Of a stretch of 5,361 nt of DNA, positions 1 to 4,696 are shown one piece after another (positions within the stretch are counted from its first letter, which is position 1; each line of letters opens with the position of its first letter). This stretch comes from Methylococcus sp. UBA6136 (lineage in GTDB: Bacteria > Pseudomonadota > Gammaproteobacteria > Methylococcales > Methylococcaceae): positions 1 through 5,361 of the forward strand of contig DIVI01000125.1 in the NCBI GenBank assembly GCA_002423305.1. Reading direction: 5' to 3'. The notes beneath the pieces were generated by a model that ran no database searches, was not told the origin of the DNA, and worked only from the letters and a program-made list of their open reading frames with translations. The translations under genes and the position numbers were made by a program.

Positions 1-130
1 CTGGCAAGTCGCCAGCTTCGTCAGAAACTCGCAACAAACCCCGCTGATGGATGAAGGTCCGTCGACTGATCTTCAGACTCCATCGGCCCAAATTCCCAAT
101 GAGTACTTCGCGATGAGGCATGTCGCATGA
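1..130 (+). CDS. ftsB: C-terminal end of a cell-division protein, probably FtsB (5' end outside window)
   Basis: An open frame enters from the left edge (first full codon at 2) and ends with TGA at 128-130, giving 42 residues that begin WQVASF and end AMRHVA. The stop overlaps the ispD start in an ATGA arrangement, which suggests translational coupling and supports this frame; the other two forward frames stop at 45-47 and 52-54. FtsB is a small bitopic inner-membrane protein that forms the FtsQLB divisome complex, and ftsB directly precedes ispD in many gammaproteobacteria. The FtsB core usually ends near a motif like ETF(Y/W)QV, so WQV at the edge would fit the end of that core. If so, about 38 polar, Pro/Gln/Ser-rich residues form an unusually long tail. 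The identification rests on gene position and three residues, so another gene is possible. Confidence 0.5.
   Translation, partial: WQVASFVRNSQQTPLMDEGPSTDLQTPSAQIPNEYFAMRHVA
114..118 (+). promoter_or_regulatory. Ribosome binding site of ispD
   Basis: TGAGG lies 8 bases before the ATG at 127, inside the last codons of the upstream gene. It supports that ATG as the ispD start and fits coupling to the upstream gene through the ATGA overlap. Confidence 0.5.
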
Positions 131-825
131 ATACCGCCTTCTGGGCGATTGTCCCTGCGGCCGGCGTTGGCAAACGCATGGGCGCCGAAGTACCCAAGCA
201 ATATCTGGAAGTCAGTGGCAAGCCGGTCCTCCAGCACACCCTGGAACGACTGCTGTCGGTAGAAGCCATCGCCAACATCCATGTCGCATTGGGTGAGGAG
301 GATGGCTACTGGATGGACCTGCCCTTCAACGATCATTCGCGTGTCCGGGCCGTGCCTGGGGGCCGCGAGCGGGCGGATTCCGTCTATTCCGCGCTGGTCC
401 ATCTTGAGGATCGGGCAAAATCCGATGACTGGGTACTGGTGCATGATGCCGCCCGGCTCTGCATCACCCGTGGCGACGTTCTGAAACTGATGGACACCCT
501 GAGGGACGACCCGGTCGGCGGCATTCTGGCGTTGCCGGTCAGCGACACCCTAAAAACGGTGGAAAACCGTCACATCACCGGCACACCCGATCGACGGCAG
601 GTCTGGCGCGCCCTAACCCCGCAGATGTTCCGCTATGGTCTGCTCAGACAGGCCCTTTCCGACGCCGCCGCACAGAACCGCTTGGTCACGGATGAGTCCA
701 GCGCCTTGGAACTGGCTGGCTACCGACCTCGGATCGTTGAGGGACGACCCGACAATCTCAAAATCACACGGCCTGAAGATTTACCTCTGGCGGCCTTTTA
801 CCTGGAGCGACAATGTTACGAATAG
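127..825 (+). CDS. ispD: 2-C-methyl-D-erythritol 4-phosphate cytidylyltransferase (IspD)
   Basis: This cytosolic enzyme joins CTP and 2-C-methyl-D-erythritol 4-phosphate to give CDP-ME and pyrophosphate, the third step of the MEP isoprenoid pathway. The 232 residues match the family length (E. coli about 236). The nucleotide-binding loop is at residues 10-25, PAAGVGKRMG followed by VPKQY, with Arg17 and Lys24 in the places of the catalytic Arg and Lys of E. coli IspD. Further signatures are VHDAAR at 105-110 (metal/CTP Asp107), PVSDT at 137-141, DRRQVWRALTPQ at 155-166, TDESSALE at 188-195, and EGRPDN followed by LKITRPEDL at 205-219, where Lys212 matches the substrate-binding Lys. The Pro usual after VHDAAR is Leu here, a minor deviation. 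The start has a good ribosome site and overlaps the previous stop; the 3' end overlaps ispF by 13 bases, so the two are surely cotranscribed. Confidence 0.97.
   Translation: MNTAFWAIVPAAGVGKRMGAEVPKQYLEVSGKPVLQHTLERLLSVEAIANIHVALGEEDGYWMDLPFNDHSRVRAVPGGRERADSVYSALVHLEDRAKSDDWVLVHDAARLCITRGDVLKLMDTLRDDPVGGILALPVSDTLKTVENRHITGTPDRRQVWRALTPQMFRYGLLRQALSDAAAQNRLVTDESSALELAGYRPRIVEGRPDNLKITRPEDLPLAAFYLERQCYE
804..807 (+). promoter_or_regulatory. Ribosome binding site of ispF inside the end of ispD
   Basis: GGAG sits 5 bases before the ATG at 813, within the last ispD codons. It fixes the ispF start and therefore the 13-base overlap of the two genes. Confidence 0.6.
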
Positions 826-1289
826 GACAAGGTTACGATGCGCATCGTTTTAGCGAAGGCGGTCAGCTGGTGCTGGGAGGTGTTCCCATCGAGTATGAAA
901 AAAGTCTCGCCGCCCACTCGGATGGCGATGTCGCCCTGCACGCGCTGTGCGATGCCCTGCTGGGTGCAGCCGCCATGGGCGATATCGGCCGACATTTCCC
1001 CGATACCGACCAGAATTTCAAGGGCATCGACAGTCGCATTCTGCTGCGCAATGTCTGCGCCAAACTGACGGCCCAGGGCTATTCCGTCGGCAATGTCGAT
1101 GTCACTATCGTGGCCCAGAAACCCAAGCTGGCCCCCTATATCGACCGGATGCGGGCCACGATTGCCACCGACCTCCAGATCGAGATTGACGCCGTGAACG
1201 TCAAGGCCACGACCACGGAGGGCATGGGTTTCGAAGGCCGGAGCGAGGGCATTTCTTCCTATGCCGTAGCGATTCTTGACAAGGCCTGA
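813..1289 (+). CDS. ispF: 2-C-methyl-D-erythritol 2,4-cyclodiphosphate synthase (IspF)
   Basis: IspF cyclises CDP-ME 2-phosphate to ME-2,4-cyclodiphosphate with release of CMP, the fifth step of the MEP pathway; the family works as a homotrimer in the cytosol with Zn at the active site. The 158 residues equal the usual length. The N-terminal signature GQGYDAHRF (5-13) gives metal ligands Asp9 and His11; the third ligand is His43, just after AHSDGDVALHA (34-44). The DIGRHFPDTD stretch (57-66) and the C-terminal signature KATTTEGMGFEGRSEGI (131-147), which shapes the CMP-binding site, are intact. The ATG at 813 lies inside ispD and is preceded by GGAG at good spacing. IspD and IspF act two steps apart (IspE is between them), so the overlap likely keeps their synthesis coupled. 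Nothing looks degraded. Confidence 0.98.
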   Translation: MLRIGQGYDAHRFSEGGQLVLGGVPIEYEKSLAAHSDGDVALHALCDALLGAAAMGDIGRHFPDTDQNFKGIDSRILLRNVCAKLTAQGYSVGNVDVTIVAQKPKLAPYIDRMRATIATDLQIEIDAVNVKATTTEGMGFEGRSEGISSYAVAILDKA

Positions 1290-1296
1290 ATTCGCC

Positions 1297-2337
1297 ATGA
1301 GCGATCCCACGGCCCGCTTGCCGCATGCCCTGGGTGGGCCCGTGTGCCACGGGACCATCAAGCTTACCCCCGAAGATTTTGTGGTTGAGGAAATCCTCGG
1401 CTTTGAACCGTCCGGGGAAGGGGAACATGTCTTTCTACGTATCGAAAAGCGCGGGGAAAACACGGATTATGTCGCCCGCCAGCTTGCCCGGTTTGCTGGT
1501 GTATCGAGCCGCAACGTCAGCTATGCCGGCCTGAAGGATCGCCATGGCCGGACCCTGCAATGGTTCAGCATTCAGTTGCCCGGCCAGAGCGGACCCGACT
1601 GGTCAGGGCTGGACTCCGACACAATCAAGGTTCTGGATGTCATTCGCAACGCCCGTAAATTGAGAAAAGGCGCCACGAGTGGCAACCGTTTCGAGCTGAC
1701 CGTGCGCGACCTCACCGCCACCAACGAAGCCCTGGAAAAAAGGCTGGCCGACATAGCTAGGTACGGCACTCCCAATTATTTTGGCCCGCAGCGATTTGGC
1801 CACGATGGCCAGAACATCGAGCAGGCGAGAGCGTTGTTTGCCGAACCCGGGCGCCGCATCGATCCCCACAAAAGAGGCCTGTATCTCTCTGCGGCCCGCT
1901 CGGAAATCTTCAATCACATCCTCGACAAACGGGTCAGCGCAGGCAAATGGGACCAGGCAATTCCGGGCGATGTATTCATGTTTTCCGATTCCAAAAGCTT
2001 CTTCAAGCCAGACGGGCTGGATGCCGAGATCCTGCAACGGGTCCGGGACCATGCCATCCACCCCAGCGGCGTGCTTTGGGGGCGTGACCCCTCGACCGCC
2101 ACGGATGAAGCCTTGCAGATAGAAAACGAGGTCGCGGCCCACCTGGCCGATCTGACGGAAGGTCTGGCGGCCTCGGGAATGGATACCGCCCGCCGCCCCC
2201 TCAGGCTTTGCCCGATGGATCTGACATGGGCGTTTCCCGATCCCGCCACCCTGAAGCTCAGTTTTACCCTGCCGACCGGCGCCTATGCCACAACCGTGCT
2301 GAGAGAGCTGATAGACATGGACGCCATGGATGCCTGA
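1297..2337 (+). CDS. truD: tRNA pseudouridine(13) synthase (TruD)
   Basis: TruD isomerises uridine 13 of certain tRNAs (tRNA-Glu in E. coli) to pseudouridine and needs no cofactor. Read from the ATG at 1297 the protein has 346 residues, close to the E. coli length of 349. Family signatures in order: LTPEDFVVEEILGFEPSGEG (23-42), the catalytic loop AGLKDRHG (77-84) with nucleophile Asp81, GNRFELTVRD (129-138) with the conserved Phe132, NYFGPQRFG (160-168), KRGLYLSAARSEIFN (192-206), and TLPTGAYATTVLREL (324-338). A TTG at 1276 could extend the frame by 7 residues and overlap ispF, but the extra residues do not look family-like. I prefer the ATG, 7 bases after the ispF stop. Its ribosome site is weak (AAGG at 1281-1284, 12 bases away), so translation may depend on ribosomes finishing ispF. 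It is the last gene of the ftsB-ispD-ispF-truD block. Confidence 0.97.
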   Translation: MSDPTARLPHALGGPVCHGTIKLTPEDFVVEEILGFEPSGEGEHVFLRIEKRGENTDYVARQLARFAGVSSRNVSYAGLKDRHGRTLQWFSIQLPGQSGPDWSGLDSDTIKVLDVIRNARKLRKGATSGNRFELTVRDLTATNEALEKRLADIARYGTPNYFGPQRFGHDGQNIEQARALFAEPGRRIDPHKRGLYLSAARSEIFNHILDKRVSAGKWDQAIPGDVFMFSDSKSFFKPDGLDAEILQRVRDHAIHPSGVLWGRDPSTATDEALQIENEVAAHLADLTEGLAASGMDTARRPLRLCPMDLTWAFPDPATLKLSFTLPTGAYATTVLRELIDMDAMDA

Positions 2338-2351
2338 AGCGCACCGCTTTC

Positions 2352-2365
2352 GGTTATCGTTAACC
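2352..2365. repeat. Small perfect inverted repeat between truD and the CBS gene
   Basis: GGTTA and TAACC flank the four bases TCGT, in the 66-base gap after truD. It could form a 5-bp hairpin or be a short operator for the next gene. No T-run follows, so it is not a standard rho-independent terminator. Repeats of this size occur by chance. Confidence 0.3.
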
Positions 2366-2392
2366 CCCTGTGCCCAGCACCCATCACCGGCC

Positions 2393-2396
2393 GGAG
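2393..2396 (+). promoter_or_regulatory. Ribosome binding site of the CBS-domain gene
   Basis: GGAG lies 7 bases upstream of the ATG at 2404, a near-optimal spacing that supports this start. Confidence 0.6.
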
Positions 2397-2403
2397 TTCC
2401 CTC

Positions 2404-2856
2404 ATGACCATTGGACTGATCTGCAACCGTGATACCGTCATTGCTCGGCCGCATGAATCGCTCCACCGCGTCGCTCAACTGATGCGCGAACATCACGTCG
2501 GCAGTGTCGTCATCGTCAAGGATGCGCCGGCGGGCGTCACGCCGATTGGCGTCCTGACTGATCGGGATCTGGTGGTCGAAGTGCTGGCCAAGAATCTGGA
2601 CCCCCAATCCGTGACTGTGGGCGACATCATGAGTCATGAACTGGTGACCGCCCAGGAGAACGACGGCATCTGGATCACGATCAAGCGCATGCGCAGCCAG
2701 GGCATTCGCCGTATGCCTGTCCTCAATGAACACGGTGTCTTGATGGGCATTATCAGTGTCGATGATCTGATGGAGCTGCTCGCCGGAGAGTTCACCGATC
2801 TGGTCAAACTGACCGCTCGGGAAAAGGAACGCGAAATCACCCAACGCAATGGATAA
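2404..2856 (+). CDS. Stand-alone two-CBS-domain protein
   Basis: The 150-residue soluble protein consists almost wholly of a tandem CBS pair (Bateman module). The first repeat spans roughly residues 8-62 (TVIARPHESLHRVAQLMREH, then VGSVVIV and GVLTDRDLV); the second spans roughly 75-127 (IMSHELVTA, RMRSQGIRRMPVLNEHG, then LMGIISVDDLMELL). The repeated G-(V/I)-(L/I)-x-(D/V)-(R/D)-D-L element at 49-56 and 115-122 is typical of CBS motifs and often contributes to adenine-nucleotide binding. A charged tail (LTAREKEREITQR, 136-148) may be helical. There is no membrane segment or attached catalytic domain, so it probably senses a nucleotide such as AMP, ATP or SAM, but ligand and partner cannot be read from the sequence. 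It has a good ribosome site, and its stop overlaps or closely precedes the start of the arsC-like gene, so the two are likely cotranscribed. Confidence 0.92.
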   Translation: MTIGLICNRDTVIARPHESLHRVAQLMREHHVGSVVIVKDAPAGVTPIGVLTDRDLVVEVLAKNLDPQSVTVGDIMSHELVTAQENDGIWITIKRMRSQGIRRMPVLNEHGVLMGIISVDDLMELLAGEFTDLVKLTAREKEREITQRNG

Positions 2857-3208
2857 GCCCATGTCTGTCACCCTCTACCACAACCCCCGCTGCAGCAAAT
2901 CGAGACAAACCCTGGAGCTACTCCGCAACCGGGGCGTGGAACCCGACATCGTCGAATATCTGAAATCCCCGCCTGATGCCGCCCAGCTGGACGACATCCT
3001 CCATCAGCTGGATCTTGAGCCGCGGGCGCTGATGAGAAAGAGCGAAGCCATTTATCGCGAGGCCGGGCTGGATGATCCGAGCCTCGACCGGGCCGGGCTG
3101 ATAGCCGCCATGGTGGCCCATCCCATCCTGATCGAGCGCCCCATCGTGCTGGCCAACGGCAAGGCCGCCATTGGCCGACCGCCGGAGAACGTGCTCAGCA
3201 TCCTCTGA
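2849..3208 (+). CDS. yfgD: ArsC-family protein, YfgD-like (putative arsenate reductase, thioredoxin fold)
   Basis: This small cytosolic protein belongs to the glutaredoxin-linked ArsC family. The 119 residues equal E. coli YfgD in length and lack the C-terminal extension of plasmid ArsC (141). The active-site loop YHNPRCSKSRQTL (10-22) carries Cys15, matching catalytic Cys12 of R773 ArsC. Three arginines matching the arsenate-binding Arg60, Arg94 and Arg107 are present: Arg63 in ALMRKSE, Arg97 in ERPIV and Arg110 in IGRPPENVL. The chemistry of arsenate reduction is therefore conserved, yet YfgD-type proteins lie outside ars operons and their cellular role is uncertain; no arsR, arsB or acr3 is near. 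The start is ambiguous: ATG 2849 overlaps the CBS gene by 8 bases, while in-frame ATG 2861 gives 115 residues and follows a weak GGATAAG. The end has tandem stops TGA-TAG. Confidence 0.92.
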   Translation: MDKPMSVTLYHNPRCSKSRQTLELLRNRGVEPDIVEYLKSPPDAAQLDDILHQLDLEPRALMRKSEAIYREAGLDDPSLDRAGLIAAMVAHPILIERPIVLANGKAAIGRPPENVLSIL

Positions 3209-3230
3209 TAGCCAAACCGCCCGACCCCAT

Positions 3231-3252
3231 CCGAGGACTCGGCTCGACCGAG
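3231..3252. repeat. Three-armed inverted repeat upstream of wrbA
   Basis: CCGAG (3231-3235), CTCGG (3238-3242) and CCGAG (3248-3252) lie in the 69-base arsC-wrbA gap. The middle arm can pair with the first (2-base loop, too tight in RNA) or, more plausibly, the third (5-base loop). No T-run follows, so I do not call it a terminator. It may be a weak hairpin, a protein-binding site or chance. Confidence 0.3.
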
Positions 3253-3277
3253 CTCCGAATCAAAATCCAACCAGAAC

Positions 3278-3880
3278 ATGACTGAAATTCTTGTCCTTTA
3301 TTACAGCCGCTTCGGCAACACCGCGGAAATGGCCCATCTCATCGCACGCGGAGTGGAAGAGGTCCCCGGCGTGGTTGCCAAGGTGAGAACCGTTGCGCCG
3401 GTATCCACCACCTGCGAAGCCGTTGCAGACAGTATTCCGGACAATGGTCCACCCTATGCGACGCTCGAAGACCTGCAGAACTGCGATGGACTGGCGCTCG
3501 GAAGCCCCACCCATTTCGGCAACATGGCGGCCCCCCTGAAGCACTTCATCGACAGCACCAGCAGCCTCTGGTTTTCAGGTGCCCTGTCCGGCAAGCCTGC
3601 CGGGGTCTTCACCTCCACCTCGTCCATGCATGGCGGGCAGGAGGCGACCCTGCTGACCATGATGGTCCCATTGCTGCATCACGGCATGCTGCTGGTCGGC
3701 ATTCCCAGCCGCGAGCGCGCCCTGAGCCAGACCATCACCGGCGGGACACCTTATGGGCCAAGCCGTTATACCGGCGGCGGCAAGGAGGCTGTGAGCGAAG
3801 AGGAGCGGCAACTTTGCCGCGTGCTCGGCGCCCGTATTGCGAAAGTCGCCCTGGCGGTCAAAACCAATCCGGTAGACTGA
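3278..3880 (+). CDS. wrbA: WrbA-type NAD(P)H:quinone oxidoreductase
   Basis: WrbA is a tetrameric FMN-binding, flavodoxin-like enzyme that reduces quinones by two electrons using NAD(P)H and is thought to protect against quinone redox cycling. The 200 residues match the family (E. coli 198). The FMN phosphate loop is YYSRFGNTAEMA (8-19). The second FMN-contact stretch is GSPTHFGNMAAPLKHF (75-90), followed by GVFTSTSSMHGGQEATLL (109-126), HHGM (134-137) and the WrbA hallmark GGTPYG (155-160). Overall it resembles the Pseudomonas protein more than that of E. coli. His79 stands where most members I recall have Arg (GSPTRFGNM), next to the flavin site. I see no clear ribosome site before the ATG at 3278, but the phosphate loop begins at residue 8, so the start cannot be far off. 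It follows the arsC-like gene after 69 bases and precedes hda by about 27. Confidence 0.96.
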   Translation: MTEILVLYYSRFGNTAEMAHLIARGVEEVPGVVAKVRTVAPVSTTCEAVADSIPDNGPPYATLEDLQNCDGLALGSPTHFGNMAAPLKHFIDSTSSLWFSGALSGKPAGVFTSTSSMHGGQEATLLTMMVPLLHHGMLLVGIPSRERALSQTITGGTPYGPSRYTGGGKEAVSEEERQLCRVLGARIAKVALAVKTNPVD

Positions 3881-3907
3881 TCCATCAGCATTGGACTGTT
3901 GCAAGCC

Positions 3908-4600
3908 ATGCCCCAGCAACTGCCACTGCCTATGGGACTGAATCCAGAACTGAGCTTTGCGCAGTTCTGGCCGGGGGCCAACCGGGAGGTGGTCGAGCAG
4001 CTCCGGCAAGTCGGCCAAGGCCAGGGGGAACCGCTGATCCTGATCTGGGGGGAGCGTGGTCACGGCAAGACACACCTGCTGAATGCCTGCTGTTCGGGGG
4101 CGGCCGAGCACGGCCATGCTGCTGCTTACTTCCCCATGCATCTGCTGCGTGAACACGGTCCGGCGGCAATGGAAGGCGCCGAAGCCTACCCCATCGTCTG
4201 CATCGACGATGTGGATGTGATTGCCGGCACGCCCGGCTGGGAACTGTCTCTGTTCAACCTCTTCAATCGATTGCGTGATGCGGGACACCCCCTGGTCATC
4301 AGCGCGTCCCTGCCCCCGGCCCAACTGGGTTTCGCCCTGCCCGATCTCGCCAGCCGACTGAGCTGGGGGCTGACCCTCAGGTTACAACGGCCCGCCGAAG
4401 AGGATACTCGCCAGATCCTGCAGATGAAGTCCCGCTCGCTGGGACTGGAAATGCCCGATGCGGTGGCGCGGTTTCTGATGAATCACACCCAGCGCGATCT
4501 TCCCGCACTGACCGCATTGCTGGACCGACTGGACCGCGCCTCGCTGGCCGCTCAACGCCGGCTAACCGTCCCCTTTGTCAGGGGATTGATCAGTTCCTAA
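3908..4600 (+). CDS. hda: DnaA regulatory inactivator Hda
   Basis: Hda is a DnaA-related AAA+ protein that, with the DNA-loaded sliding clamp, stimulates ATP hydrolysis by DnaA and so prevents re-initiation of replication (RIDA). From the ATG at 3908 it has 230 residues, close to E. coli Hda (233). The N-terminal QLPLPM (4-9) fits the clamp-binding motif seen as QLSLPL in E. coli. FAQFWPG (18-24) is family-typical. Walker A is GERGHGKT (48-55), Walker B is IVCIDDVD (96-103), and the box VII arginine finger is Arg150 in LPDLASRLSWG (144-154). The C-terminal LDRASLAAQRRLTVPFV (208-224) also matches Hda. DnaA domain IV is absent, which excludes DnaA itself. Walker A has the standard Lys, whereas I recall Arg in E. 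coli Hda. A TTG at 3899 would add three residues; neither start has a clear ribosome site. Confidence 0.95.
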   Translation: MPQQLPLPMGLNPELSFAQFWPGANREVVEQLRQVGQGQGEPLILIWGERGHGKTHLLNACCSGAAEHGHAAAYFPMHLLREHGPAAMEGAEAYPIVCIDDVDVIAGTPGWELSLFNLFNRLRDAGHPLVISASLPPAQLGFALPDLASRLSWGLTLRLQRPAEEDTRQILQMKSRSLGLEMPDAVARFLMNHTQRDLPALTALLDRLDRASLAAQRRLTVPFVRGLISS

Positions 4601-4696
4601 TCACCACAGATTCAGTCAGATTGCCCTCAGGCGTCCTGGCGCTGATACCATGCGTCGTCGCGAAACCAACAGCACAGCCGGAGCAGTCTAAGGAGT
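4601..4696. promoter_or_regulatory. 96-base gap between hda and the LuxR-type gene; possible promoter region
   Basis: This is the largest gap in the window and the likeliest place for a promoter of the last gene. It has a direct repeat CAGATT at 4607-4612 and 4617-4622 (10-base period). A poor sigma70-like pair, TTGCCC at 4621-4626 and GATACC at 4644-4649, is separated by 17 bases. A bulged hairpin could pair TCAG-CG (4627-4633) with CG-CTGA (4640-4645). There is no strong GC stem plus T-run, so I see no intrinsic terminator for hda. All these elements are weak. Confidence 0.25.
4691..4695 (+). promoter_or_regulatory. Strong Shine-Dalgarno sequence unusually close to the start of the LuxR-type gene
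   Basis: AGGAG (within TAAGGAGT) is the best ribosome-site core in the window, but only one base separates it from ATG 4697. No alternative ATG, GTG or TTG lies in this frame in the usual window downstream, so either initiation uses this short spacing or the true start differs. Confidence 0.45.

Noticed and set aside
1276..1296. TTG start extending truD by seven residues into ispF
   Set aside because: The extension (beginning with TTG, then TRPEFA) is not family-like, no ribosome site precedes it, and the ATG at 1297 gives a typical TruD length.
816..1463. A 215-codon - strand frame opposite ispF and truD
   Set aside because: It mirrors ispF and the start of truD, whose + strand proteins are certain; the translation shows no known motif.
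1603..2871. A 422-codon open frame on the - strand
   Set aside because: It lies antisense across truD and the CBS gene, both with clear family motifs. Its translation has no recognisable domain, and long antisense frames are expected in G+C-rich coding DNA.
3899..3907. TTG start extending hda by three residues
   Set aside because: The ATG at 3908 places the clamp-binding motif at residues 4-9, close to its place in E. coli Hda; the TTG has no better ribosome site.
3575..4324. A 249-codon - strand frame opposite wrbA and hda
   Set aside because: It is antisense to two well-supported genes and crosses their boundary without any recognisable protein feature.
4621..4645. Hairpin after hda as a rho-independent terminator
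   Set aside because: The stem is short and bulged and no T-run follows, so it fails the usual criteria.
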